From positions 62,001-126,000 of the forward strand of contig JACPOA010000016.1 of NCBI GenBank assembly GCA_016185205.1: a stretch of DNA of 64,000 nucleotides. Reading direction: 5' to 3'. The stretch is from Hyphomicrobiales bacterium (GTDB taxonomy: Bacteria > Pseudomonadota > Alphaproteobacteria > Rhizobiales > Xanthobacteraceae). Under the pieces are notes generated by a model. The model did not search any database, was not told the origin of the DNA, and worked only from the letters and a program-made list of their open reading frames with translations. Every line of letters starts with the position of its first letter. Position 1 is the stretch's first letter. Below are positions 10,319-17,981 of the stretch, piece after piece. A program made the translations under genes and the position numbers.

Positions 10319-10615
10319 TCAGGCGATCACGCCCATGATGTCGGACTCCTTCATGATCAGGAGCTCCTCGCCATCGAGCCGCACTTCGGTGCCCGACCAC
10401 TTGCCGAACAGCACGCGGTCGCCGGCCTTCACGCCCATCGGGGTGAGCTTGCCGGCCTCGTCGCGCCCACCGGGGCCGACGGCGATGACTTCGCCTTCCG
10501 ACGGCTTCTCCTTGGCGGTGTCGGGAATGATGATGCCGCCCTTGGTCTTATTTTCGGCATCGATGCGGCGCACGACAACGCGGTCGTGCAGGGGACGAAA
10601 CTGGGTCTTGGCCAT
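10319..10615 (-). CDS. groS: Co-chaperonin GroES (10 kDa)
   Basis: GroES is the heptameric lid of the GroEL chamber. The 98-residue product starts [17 protein letters not shown] and has the mobile-loop region with [16 protein letters not shown], followed by GEVIAVGPG and the C-terminal [15 protein letters not shown]. The ATG at 10615 is chosen because it gives the standard N-terminus and has a GGAAGAG site; the frame stays open eight codons upstream. It is the first gene of the groESL operon and lies 72 bases from the CIRCE element. Confidence 0.98.
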   Translation of the reverse strand: MAKTQFRPLHDRVVVRRIDAENKTKGGIIIPDTAKEKPSEGEVIAVGPGGRDEAGKLTPMGVKAGDRVLFGKWSGTEVRLDGEELLIMKESDIMGVIA

Positions 10616-10687
10616 GTCTTCTCTTCCTCGTCGGCACAAACAAAATGTTACGGGGTGTGGGACGGAAACTATCGATTTTGCAAGCCT

Positions 10688-10714
10688 TTAGCACTCGCTA
10701 ACGGAGAGTGCCAA
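10688..10714 (-). promoter_or_regulatory. CIRCE element (HrcA operator) of groESL
   Basis: The + strand reads TTAGCACTC, nine spacer bases, then GAGTGCCAA. The consensus is TTAGCACTC-N9-GAGTGCTAA, so only one base differs. It lies just upstream of groES in the promoter region. CIRCE is the known binding site of the heat-shock repressor HrcA, whose gene is not in this window. The exact -35/-10 could not be fixed by eye. Confidence 0.93.
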
Positions 10715-10913
10715 TTGCTGACCGGGGACATATGGCCTCAGCGCTAAGCTGTCAAGCACGCGGTTCGACCAGACCGGAGCGCAGCTGCCTGCGTGAACCG
10801 GGAGGCTGGCGCGCGGCCGGCCGGCCGGCGACGATCAATCGCAATCGCTCCCGCTTGCGCTGCCCGCCAATGCCCCCCAAAGTCGCGCTCTGAATCGTGC
10901 CGCCGGAGCCTGC

Positions 10914-11519
10914 ATGAGCCGTTCTGACCGACCCCGCCTGACCGCCCTGATTTTCGCGCTTCTCGCACTCGGGCTGGCCGGCTGCGCCACCAGCAACCCA
11001 TTTTCGTCCGGACCGGCGGCGCCGGAGCAGGCGCCGGAAGTCGTTCCGACGCTGCCGCCGGCCTTCCCGCCGCAGGATATCGTCGGGCGCTGGGGGCTCG
11101 CCGCCTACCACAAGGACGAAGACCGGCCACGCATCGAGGTCGCCGCCGCCAACCAATGCCAGCAGCCCTACGTGATCACGCTGGGCGCGACCGGCGGGGT
11201 GATGATGCATCTCGCCGACCAGTCCCAGGCGCAGGAGCTGCGCCTGAAAGGCGCGCCCGGCGGCAAGACCTATATCGGCCTCGACGGCGACCCGCCCGGC
11301 AGCCCGCAGGACCGCGAGGTGATCGCCTTCGACGGCCGCATGCTGATCTTGCGCTGGATGGAACCGGAAGTGCAGGGCCGCTACGGCACCATGGTCTATG
11401 TGCGTTGCGGGCCGGAGGGCGCTAAGCGCCCGGCGGCCAAGCCCAAGCCCAAGGCAAAGCCGAAGACGGCGCCGAAGCCCGTGCAGCCGCCGATCCAGCA
11501 GTTCACGCCGGTACGGTGA
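10914..11519 (+). CDS. Conserved lipoprotein of unknown function
   Basis: This 201-residue lipoprotein has a basic N-terminus, a hydrophobic core, and a lipobox LAGC with the lipidated cysteine at residue 24. A Pro-rich linker follows. A compact domain, about residues 55-165, starts DIVGRWGLAAYH and contains two cysteines (NQCQQP and VRCGPE). The tail is a Lys/Pro/Ala repeat (KPKPKAKPKTAPKP) that could run through the periplasm or bind peptidoglycan. The ATG follows a GGAG site. Its last bases overlap the GTG start of the MFS gene (GTGA), so the two are translationally coupled. I do not recognise a characterised homologue. Confidence 0.75.
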   Translation: MSRSDRPRLTALIFALLALGLAGCATSNPFSSGPAAPEQAPEVVPTLPPAFPPQDIVGRWGLAAYHKDEDRPRIEVAAANQCQQPYVITLGATGGVMMHLADQSQAQELRLKGAPGGKTYIGLDGDPPGSPQDREVIAFDGRMLILRWMEPEVQGRYGTMVYVRCGPEGAKRPAAKPKPKAKPKTAPKPVQPPIQQFTPVR

Positions 11520-12703
11520 CGGTCCGCGATTTCATCGACGGCCCCTGGCGCGCCGTGCCGGTACTCGGCGTTACCCAGATTCTCGCGTGGGGCGCGATCT
11601 TCTATACGCCGGTGCTGATCGTGCCGCTGATCGCGGCCGAGCGCGGCTGGTCGATCTCTTTCGCCATGGGCGGCTTCTCGGTGGCGCTGCTGGTCGCCGG
11701 CCTCATCGCGCCTTTCGTCGGCCGTTCGATCGATCGCTTCGGCGGCCATGTGACGATGACCGTCGGTTCGCTGATCGGCGCGCTCGGCTTGGTCCTCATC
11801 GTGCGCGCCGAGCATCCGCTCGCCTATCTCGCGGTCTGGATGGTGCTCGGCGCCGCCATGTCGGCGAGCCTGTACGATTCCGCCTTCGCCACGCTCGGCC
11901 GCATCTTCGGCGCCGGCGCGCGCCGGCCGATCACCGCGCTGACGCTGGCCGGCGGCTTCGCCTCGACCGTGAGCTGGCCGGCGACGCATATCCTGATCGA
12001 GGCGGTCGGCTGGCGCGGCACCTATCTGATCTATGCCGCGCTGCTGGCCTGCGTGTGCGCGCCGCTGCACGCCTTGGCGCTGCCGCGTGGCCGCGTTGAA
12101 GCGGCGGCGCCCGCCGGCAGCGATACGAAGGCGCCGGATAAGGTGCTGCCGCCGCACGGGCTGCCGTTCATCCTGGTGGCGTCGGCTTTCGCGGCCTATG
12201 CCTTCGTGCCCTCCGGCCTGTCCGCGCATCTGCTGGCGATCTTCGCGCGCTCCGGCATCGATGCCGGCACGGTGGTGTGGATCGGCGCGCTGTTCGGGCC
12301 GGCGCAGGTCGGCGCGCGACTGATCGAATTTTCCTTCGGCCGCGACCTGCACCCGCTCTGGGTGGTGCGCTTCGCGCTCGGCGTACTGCTGTGCGCCTTC
12401 GTGATGCTGGCCGTGCTCGGCATGTCGGTGCCGGTGGCGGCGGCGTTCGCGCTGATGTTCGGCGGTGCCAACGGGCTGGTCACCATCACGCGCGGCGCCG
12501 TGCCGCTCGCGCTGTTCGGCGCCTCCGGCTATGGCCGGCTGATCGGCCGGCTCGCCGGGCCCTTCCTGCTGATGCAGGCGGCGGCGCCGCTGGTGATGGC
12601 GTTCGTGCTGGAGCGCATGTCCGATCCGGCGGCGCTGGCGCTCGCGGCAGCGTTCGCCGCAACCGCGCTGGTCTGCTTTGTGTTGATCAAACGGCCAAAT
12701 TAA
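11516..12703 (+). CDS. Major facilitator superfamily transporter
   Basis: This is an inner-membrane secondary transporter of about 395 residues with some twelve hydrophobic segments in two halves. The loop between segments 2 and 3 reads GRSIDRFGGH, close to the MFS motif A. A hydrophilic central loop (about residues 195-210) separates the halves. The GTG start at 11516 overlaps the stop of the lipoprotein gene by four bases, which fixes it. Substrate is unknown. It is followed by a split palindromic repeat and the converging cheZ. Confidence 0.85.
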   Translation: MTVRDFIDGPWRAVPVLGVTQILAWGAIFYTPVLIVPLIAAERGWSISFAMGGFSVALLVAGLIAPFVGRSIDRFGGHVTMTVGSLIGALGLVLIVRAEHPLAYLAVWMVLGAAMSASLYDSAFATLGRIFGAGARRPITALTLAGGFASTVSWPATHILIEAVGWRGTYLIYAALLACVCAPLHALALPRGRVEAAAPAGSDTKAPDKVLPPHGLPFILVASAFAAYAFVPSGLSAHLLAIFARSGIDAGTVVWIGALFGPAQVGARLIEFSFGRDLHPLWVVRFALGVLLCAFVMLAVLGMSVPVAAAFALMFGGANGLVTITRGAVPLALFGASGYGRLIGRLAGPFLLMQAAAPLVMAFVLERMSDPAALALAAAFAATALVCFVLIKRPN

Positions 12704-12707
12704 TTTT

Positions 12708-12873
12708 GCGCATGATCTTGTCCGACCTTGCTTCGCCCGCCGATCCAGCCTTCGCAGCCGAAGCGGCTGCTTCGGCGGAGTAGGCAGCGGGCTTCGCACT
12801 CGGGTCCGGCCTTTGGCCGGCCCGAGCACAGGCTCCGGCGGGAAACCGGTTCCCACTTTTCGGGATCATGCGC
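12708..12873. repeat. 49-bp palindromic repeat split by a 117-bp insert
   Basis: The left part (12708-12725, GCGCATGATCTTGTCCGA) and right part (12843-12873, AAACCGGTTCCC ... CATGCGC) together make one copy of the dispersed 49-bp element. Bases 12726-12842 are extra and contain their own hairpins, such as CGGGTCCGGCC...GGCCGGCCCG. The element lies between the convergent MFS and cheZ genes, and its last base is the first base of the CTA (TAG) stop of cheZ. Confidence 0.8.
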
Positions 12874-13520
12874 TAACCGAACATCTTGTCGATGTCGCAC
12901 TGGCTGGCATGGCCGGCGTCGTCGTCGAGCTTGGGGCCATTGAGCAGTTCGCGGGCGGGCACGGCCTTGGCAGACGACGGCGATGCGCCGGTCACGGTGT
13001 TGCAGCGCTCGATCATGGCTGCGATCTGGTCCTCGACCATCGTCATGATGCCGATCACACTGCTGATGCGCTGGCCGGCGAGATCCTGAAAATTGCAGGC
13101 TTCGTAGATTTTCACCACATGGTCTTGAATGTCCTGCGCCAGCCCGCGCTCGTAATCGTTCTTCAGCGACGAAGCGAGGGACCTGGCGCCATCATCGATA
13201 AGCTCGACCGCAGCCAGGATTTTCTGCGTGGCATGATCCATGCCGTCGACCGATGCGCGTAGCTCGTCGGCCGCGCGCGCCATGCGACGTTCCTTGCCGT
13301 CGTCGATCAGCGTGCCCAGTTCGCGCGTGTTGCGGGCGATGGTGTCACGGATGAGCGCGAGCTCGCGCTTGAGACTCTGCACCGCGTCGGAGGCGCCGCT
13401 GTCGCGCTGCTCGGCCAGCGCGCGCAGCGCCTTGAGTTCGTCGACGACGTGTCGATGCTCGTGCGCGCCGGCATAGCTGCCGGCATGCATCCGCTCGACG
13501 CGAAATAGTTTTTGCTGCAC
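12873..13520 (-). CDS. cheZ: CheZ-like protein phosphatase of chemotaxis
   Basis: CheZ dephosphorylates CheY-P and so ends the chemotactic signal. The 215-residue protein is mostly helical. It carries the family hallmark YEACNFQDLAGQRI near residues 140-153 (acidic, Gln-containing active helix) and the C-terminal CheY-binding tail QCDIDKMFG. The start is a GTG at 13520 after GAGGGGG; an internal ATG at 13490 is possible. It stands alone, and a CheY-type regulator lies at 31.6 kb. The stop codon abuts the split repeat. Confidence 0.85.
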   Translation of the reverse strand: MQQKLFRVERMHAGSYAGAHEHRHVVDELKALRALAEQRDSGASDAVQSLKRELALIRDTIARNTRELGTLIDDGKERRMARAADELRASVDGMDHATQKILAAVELIDDGARSLASSLKNDYERGLAQDIQDHVVKIYEACNFQDLAGQRISSVIGIMTMVEDQIAAMIERCNTVTGASPSSAKAVPARELLNGPKLDDDAGHASQCDIDKMFG

Positions 13521-13591
13521 GCCACGCCCCCTCGCGTCCCCAGGCTTATGGTTTTATCGCAGCGGCCATTAACGCTGGGTTGCGACGCCCT

Positions 13592-13640
13592 GCGCATGAT
13601 CCCGAAAAGTGGGCACCGGTTTTCGGAAAAGATCATGCGC
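13592..13640. repeat. 49-bp dispersed palindromic repeat, copy 2
   Basis: The element runs GCGCATGATCCCGAAAAGTG ... AAGATCATGCGC, an imperfect palindrome with ACCGG at its centre. It lies upstream of cheZ on the side of the divergent L,D-transpeptidase. Full copies also occur at 13799, 49720, 53972 and 60442. Confidence 0.93.
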
Positions 13641-13798
13641 CAAAAAAGAACCTGGCGTTAACCATGACCGTCGCGTTTTACGCAAAATAAACTCTAATGC
13701 GACGAAAGCCGCGCGCAATCGCCGCAAAAATGCGTCGCCGGCGGCCTGGTTTACCAATCGGTGTTGGTTTCGATCTGTACTCCACATATCCGGTGACG
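13641..13798. other. Non-coding stretch between two repeat copies
   Basis: This is the middle of the 321-base gap between cheZ and the L,D-transpeptidase gene. It is less GC-rich than its surroundings (runs such as CAAAATAAACTCTAATGCG) and is flanked by repeat copies on both sides. No convincing gene or RNA is seen. It should hold the cheZ and/or transpeptidase promoters. Confidence 0.6.
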
Positions 13799-13847
13799 GC
13801 GCATGATCCCGAAAAGTGGGAACCGGTTTTCGGACAAGATCATGCGC
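13799..13847. repeat. 49-bp dispersed palindromic repeat, copy 3
   Basis: This full copy reads GCGCATGATCCCGAAAAGTG ... CAAGATCATGCGC. The last ATG of the repeat (13842-13844) is the most likely start codon of the L,D-transpeptidase gene. Confidence 0.93.
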
Positions 13848-14633
13848 GATCAAAAGAGTGCGTCAGTGCGTTCGACTGTTGCAATCTTGTTCGCAGGCTT
13901 GTTCGCGAGCGCCACCGCTTCGGCGCAGTCGATCTCGATCGCGCCGCCCGGCCAAGTGTCGCGCGGCCAAGCCATGCCCACGACGCCGCCGATGGTCGTG
14001 GTCGCGCGGCAACCGGAGTTGCGCGGCAATCTCGGCGGCGGTTTCATCGAATACCTGTTCGGCGACCAATCGCGGCCGCGGGCCGAGCTGCCGCCGCGCA
14101 TCTACTCCGACCCATCGCATGACACGCAGCGTTACGCCAACACCCAGCCCACGGTCGGTCCCATGCTGGAGCCGCAGGGCACCGCGATCGATCCGCAGTT
14201 CCTGCGTCAGCAGGTCGATTATCAAGGCAGCGAAGAACCCGGCACCATCGTCATCGATACGCCCAACCATTTCCTCTATCTGGTCGAACCTGGCGGCAAG
14301 GCGATGCGCTACGGCATTGGCGTCGGCCGGCCCGGTTTCACCTGGTCGGGCGTGCACTCGGTCTCGTCGATGAAGGAATGGCCGGATTGGGTGCCGCCGA
14401 AGGAAATGCTCCAGCGCCAGCCCTACCTGCCGCATCACATGGCCGGCGGGCCGAACAATCCGCTCGGCGCCCGCGCGCTCTATCTCGGCTCGACGCTCTA
14501 CCGCATCCACGGCTCGAACGAGCCGTGGACGATCGGCCGCAACGTCTCGTCCGGTTGCATCCGCATGCGCAATGCGGACGTCATCGACCTCTATGGCCGC
14601 GTGAAGATCGGCACCAAGGTCGTGGTGCTCTGA
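13842..14633 (+). CDS. L,D-transpeptidase (YkuD domain)
   Basis: This exported enzyme makes 3-3 cross-links in peptidoglycan or links proteins to it. A signal peptide (VAILFAGLFASATASA) is followed by a ~100-residue linker and then a YkuD domain. The catalytic motif is HGSNEPWTIG ... SSGCIRM, with the Cys at about residue 239 of 263. The start at 13842 puts the signal peptide at the very N-terminus; an earlier in-frame ATG at 13803 would be coded wholly by the palindromic repeat. In either case the start codon comes from the repeat and no strong ribosome site is visible. Confidence 0.87.
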   Translation: MRDQKSASVRSTVAILFAGLFASATASAQSISIAPPGQVSRGQAMPTTPPMVVVARQPELRGNLGGGFIEYLFGDQSRPRAELPPRIYSDPSHDTQRYANTQPTVGPMLEPQGTAIDPQFLRQQVDYQGSEEPGTIVIDTPNHFLYLVEPGGKAMRYGIGVGRPGFTWSGVHSVSSMKEWPDWVPPKEMLQRQPYLPHHMAGGPNNPLGARALYLGSTLYRIHGSNEPWTIGRNVSSGCIRMRNADVIDLYGRVKIGTKVVVL

Positions 14634-14639
14634 ATTCTT

Positions 14640-14721
14640 GTCATGGCCGGACTCGATCCGGCCATCCATCTTCTTGAAAGAATGTTTTTAGATGGATGCG
14701 CGGGTCAAGCCCGCGCATGAC
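14640..14721. repeat. Inverted repeat, 'GTCATGGCCGG' family
   Basis: The ends GTCATGGCCGG and CCCGCGCATGAC are inverted, with an inner ATCCATC / GATGGAT pair. It lies between the convergent transpeptidase and DUF2076 genes. Related elements occur at 24469-24601 and 50684-50772. It may act as a bidirectional terminator. Confidence 0.75.
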
Positions 14722-14730
14722 GAATTTGAT

Positions 14731-15453
14731 TCACGCGCTGTCGTCGCCGCCGAAGTCGCCGCCTATGTCTCCGGCCAAGTCCCCGCTATCGCCGTCGTCG
14801 CCAGCACCGCTATCGAACAGCCCGGCGCGTTGATCGCCGCCGGCGGCCCCGCGTCCGATATCGTTGATGCCGGCGTCGCGCGCGAGATCGCTATTGGCCG
14901 CGCTGTTGTCCCAGGGCGAGCCCGTGGAGGGCGGAACCGCGCCGAAGGCGCTGCCGCCGCGCTGGCCGAACATCGAGCTGATCGAGTTGAGCAGCAACGC
15001 ACCGCCGATCATGCCGGCGGCCGAGGCCGCCGCGGTGCCGAGGAACGAGCCGCCAAATCCAGGTGCTGGCGCCGGCGCCGCCACCGGAGGGGCTGCCGCG
15101 GCCAAGGCGCCGCCGCTGTTCCAGCGCGCATCGGTTTCGCTTGCCGCAGCGCGCACGCTCGGCACCGAGCCGTGCGCGGGCTGGCCGGTGAGCACACCGC
15201 GCATGCTGTCGAGGAAACCGCCCCCGCTGCGCGGCTCGGCACTCTCACCGCTCAATTCGCGGATGCGGGCATCAGCGCGCTTGAGCGCTTCGTCCTGCAC
15301 CAGCACCGTCTGCACCAGCGGATAGACCGCATGCGGGGCGCGCGCGAGACCTTCGGCGATGGCGCGCTCGGCTTGCGTGTCGCGCGGCGCCGTCTCCAGC
15401 CGCGCGAGTCGATCGAACAGCTCGTCCACCCGTTGGCGTTCTTCTGGGGTCAT
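14731..15453 (-). CDS. DUF2076 family protein
   Basis: This is a 240-residue protein of the DUF2076 family. The N-terminal ~75 residues (MTPEERQRVDELFDRLARLE ... ALKRADARIRELSGE) are helical, probably a coiled coil. The rest is low complexity, rich in Gly, Ala and Asp, and ends in a run of Asp and Gly. The ATG at 15453 is chosen over 15471 because it follows GGGAGG and gives the family N-terminus. Function is unknown; the family has been described as periplasmic or ligand-binding on weak grounds. Confidence 0.82.
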   Translation of the reverse strand: MTPEERQRVDELFDRLARLETAPRDTQAERAIAEGLARAPHAVYPLVQTVLVQDEALKRADARIRELSGESAEPRSGGGFLDSMRGVLTGQPAHGSVPSVRAAASETDARWNSGGALAAAAPPVAAPAPAPGFGGSFLGTAAASAAGMIGGALLLNSISSMFGQRGGSAFGAVPPSTGSPWDNSAANSDLARDAGINDIGRGAAGGDQRAGLFDSGAGDDGDSGDLAGDIGGDFGGDDSA

Positions 15454-15486
15454 GAGGTCCTCCCGTATCAAACATTACGAGACTAT

Positions 15487-16353
15487 CTAGGTAGCCTCGC
15501 CGTCATTGCCAGCCGGCCGGGTGAGTTCGATCCCGTGGCGGGCCAGCAGGTGCGGAAACTCGTCGGAATTGAAATAGGCAAATTCGCGCTCGCGCAGGGT
15601 GGTGAGCGAATCGAGCCGTTCCAGCTCGGCATCGACAAAGCCCGGATGACACATGACCAGGCCGCCATCCGGCAATCCGGCCAGAAAGCGCTGGAAAATC
15701 TTGGTGAAATCGGTCTTCGGCGTGAACGCATAAGCCCCGGCAAAGGCCGCATTGGTGGCAATGCCGAGCCGTTCGGCCCGGCGGCGAAATGTCACGCTTA
15801 AAATATCGAGCACCAGCGCCTTGCGGTCGTGCAGGCGGCGCAGCGAATTGGCGCGGCCACATTGTCGCACCCAGGCATGCGGCGCCGCCTCCGCCACCAC
15901 CTTGAGAAAGGCATCGCGCACCTGCGGAAACAGATGCACGTGCTGGTGGCCGTCGAGGAAATCGGGCGGGCGGCCGAAGGTATCGAGGAAGGCGCGCAAC
16001 TGCGTGGCGATCTCGATCACCAGCAATTCCGGCTGCAGGCGGCGCGCGATCGCTAAACGCATCATCTCCGCCAACGGCGGGAAGCCGCCATCGCGCAGCG
16101 GCGCAAAGCCCGCGCTCAGCGGCGTGAACGGCGCCGTCAGCGTCACATGCAGTCCGAGCGCGGCGCACGGTTCGCCGGAATTGAGCAGGTCGAGCGCGCC
16201 GGCCTCGTCTTCGCCGAGATGCGGCGCCGCCACCATCACCGAGGTGGCGTTGAGCCGCTTGCGCGCGATCAGTTCGCGGATCGCGCGGTTGACGCCGGGT
16301 GAAATGCCGTAATCGTCGGCGCACAGCCAGATATGGCGCGGGCCCGCGCGCAT
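15487..16353 (-). CDS. ChbG/HpnK-type (YdjC) carbohydrate deacetylase
   Basis: This metal-dependent deacetylase probably removes an acetyl group from an N-acetylated sugar. Metal and active-site residues are visible in CADDYGISPGVN (Asp pair) and DGHQHVHLFP (His pair). The 288-residue length is normal. It lies 12 bases downstream of a GtrB-like glycosyltransferase on the same strand, so the pair form an operon, with a gtrA-like gene divergent. HpnK proteins act on hopanoid-linked sugars, but no other hopanoid gene is here. A role on an undecaprenyl-linked or lipid sugar is equally likely. Confidence 0.85.
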   Translation of the reverse strand: MRAGPRHIWLCADDYGISPGVNRAIRELIARKRLNATSVMVAAPHLGEDEAGALDLLNSGEPCAALGLHVTLTAPFTPLSAGFAPLRDGGFPPLAEMMRLAIARRLQPELLVIEIATQLRAFLDTFGRPPDFLDGHQHVHLFPQVRDAFLKVVAEAAPHAWVRQCGRANSLRRLHDRKALVLDILSVTFRRRAERLGIATNAAFAGAYAFTPKTDFTKIFQRFLAGLPDGGLVMCHPGFVDAELERLDSLTTLREREFAYFNSDEFPHLLARHGIELTRPAGNDGEAT

Positions 16354-16365
16354 GCGTGCGTCGGC

Positions 16366-17421
16366 TTACTCCGCCGCGCGCGCGGTCACGGAGCGCGGCT
16401 TGGCGGGGGTTTTGGCGGTTTCGTTGGCTTTCTTCATGCTGTGTTCGGCGACGAAATAGACTGGCCGCGCTTTGATCTCCGACAGCATCTTGCCGACATA
16501 TTCGCCCAGCACGCCGATCATGATCAACTGCGCGCCGCCGATCACCATCACGCTGACCACCAGCGAGGGATAGCCGGGCACATCCTTGCCGAACAGAACG
16601 GTTTCCAGGAGTATCCACGACCCGAAGAACAGCGCGGTCAAGGCCAGCAGCAGGCCGAGCATGCTGGCGACGCGCAATGGCGCCACCGAGAACGACGTCA
16701 GTCCCTCGATCGACAGCCCGATCAGCGACCAGATGTTCCAGGTGGTCGCGCCGTGCTCGCGCATCGCCGGCTCATAGTCGACTCGCACCTGGCGGAAGCC
16801 GATCCAGCTCGACAGGCCTTTGAAGAAGCGATTGCGCTCGGGCATCAGCCGCAGCGCCGCCGCCGCGCGCGGCGACAGCAGGCGGAAGTCGCCGGCGTCT
16901 TCCGGAATCTTGTGGCGCGCGCGCCAGTTGAGCAGCGCGTAGAACGTTTTGACACCCGCGCGCCGCAGCCAGGGTTCGTTCTCGCGGTTCGCCTTGGCGG
17001 TGTAGACCACGTCGTAGCCGTCATCGAGCCAGCGCGACACCAGCAATTCGATCAGGGACGGCGGATGCTGGCCGTCGCCGTCCATGAACAGCACGGCGCC
17101 GAGCCGGGCATGGTCGAGGCCGGCGAGCAGGGCGGCCTCCTTGCCGAAATTGCGCGACAAAGTGACCACCTGGATGTCGAGCGGCAGGGCCGGCAGCGAA
17201 TGGGCGATGCGGCTGGTGTCGTCGCGGCTGCCGTCGTCGACATAGACGACTTCGAGGTTGAGGCCGCGCTTGACCTTCAGGAACCGTGCGACTTCGGCAA
17301 TGCGTTCGTGCAGGCGGGCCAGACCCTTGGCCTCGTTGAACAGCGGCACCACGATCGACAATCCGGGCGCGGACCGCGAAGGCGTCACGCGGGAGCTGGT
17401 TTTCGCTGGTTTTGCCGGCAT
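16366..17421 (-). CDS. GtrB-like family 2 glycosyltransferase
   Basis: This membrane-linked GT2 enzyme is of the DPM1/GtrB/ArnC type and loads a sugar onto polyprenyl phosphate on the cytoplasmic side. The N-terminal domain has IVVPLFNEA, YVDDGSRDDT and the metal-binding MDGDGQHPP. Two C-terminal hydrophobic segments (about residues 235-310) are typical of the GtrB type. Length is 351 residues. It leads an operon with the deacetylase and is divergent from a GtrA-like flippase, so the three genes probably make, modify and flip one lipid-linked sugar. Confidence 0.88.
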   Translation of the reverse strand: MPAKPAKTSSRVTPSRSAPGLSIVVPLFNEAKGLARLHERIAEVARFLKVKRGLNLEVVYVDDGSRDDTSRIAHSLPALPLDIQVVTLSRNFGKEAALLAGLDHARLGAVLFMDGDGQHPPSLIELLVSRWLDDGYDVVYTAKANRENEPWLRRAGVKTFYALLNWRARHKIPEDAGDFRLLSPRAAAALRLMPERNRFFKGLSSWIGFRQVRVDYEPAMREHGATTWNIWSLIGLSIEGLTSFSVAPLRVASMLGLLLALTALFFGSWILLETVLFGKDVPGYPSLVVSVMVIGGAQLIMIGVLGEYVGKMLSEIKARPVYFVAEHSMKKANETAKTPAKPRSVTARAAE

Positions 17422-17515
17422 TGACGTTAACCACCGCTGTCTTGTTACCGCGCGATCTATAGCGCATGGCCGCGGCCCTGTCGCGCCCGGCCCATCGGGG
17501 TGTTATGAACGGCCA

Positions 17516-17962
17516 ATGATTCCGGCCCCCCTGCAAAACCTTCTCGATCGTCTGCGCGTAGCCTGGCACGAGCGCGCGATCGCGCTCAAGGCGATCAGCT
17601 TTGCCATGGTCGGCGTCGTCAACACCGGCATCGATTTCAGCGTGTTCTGGACCACCGCCACCTATCTGCAATGGCCGCTGGTCCCCGCCAACGTGCTGGC
17701 CTGGCTGGTGGCGGTGTCGTTTTCCTATGCGATGAATTCCTTCATCACCTTCGGTCCGGAATCGGGGCGTATCCTGCGCTGGCGCGACTATTCCACCTTC
17801 GTGGCGTCCGGCATTGCCGGCATGATCGCCAGCACTGCGACGCTGGTCGCGCTTTCCTATGTGTTGCCGCTGGTGCTTGCCAAGCTGCTGTCGATCCTGG
17901 TGAGCTTCGTGGTCAACTTCGCGCTCTCCCATTTTGTGGTGTTCAAGGCGCGCAAAAACTAA
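17516..17962 (+). CDS. GtrA family membrane protein
   Basis: This small 148-residue protein has four hydrophobic segments. It carries the family patterns FAMVGVVNTGIDFSVF and SYAMNSFITF. GtrA-family proteins are thought to flip polyprenyl-linked sugars across the inner membrane. The ATG at 17516 is chosen because it gives the standard GtrA N-terminus; the frame is open far upstream as an antisense shadow of the glycosyltransferase. It starts about 95 bases from the divergent GtrB-like gene and is followed closely by threonine synthase. Confidence 0.88.
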   Translation: MIPAPLQNLLDRLRVAWHERAIALKAISFAMVGVVNTGIDFSVFWTTATYLQWPLVPANVLAWLVAVSFSYAMNSFITFGPESGRILRWRDYSTFVASGIAGMIASTATLVALSYVLPLVLAKLLSILVSFVVNFALSHFVVFKARKN

Positions 17963-17981
17963 GTTGAGTTGGAGTCAAGCG

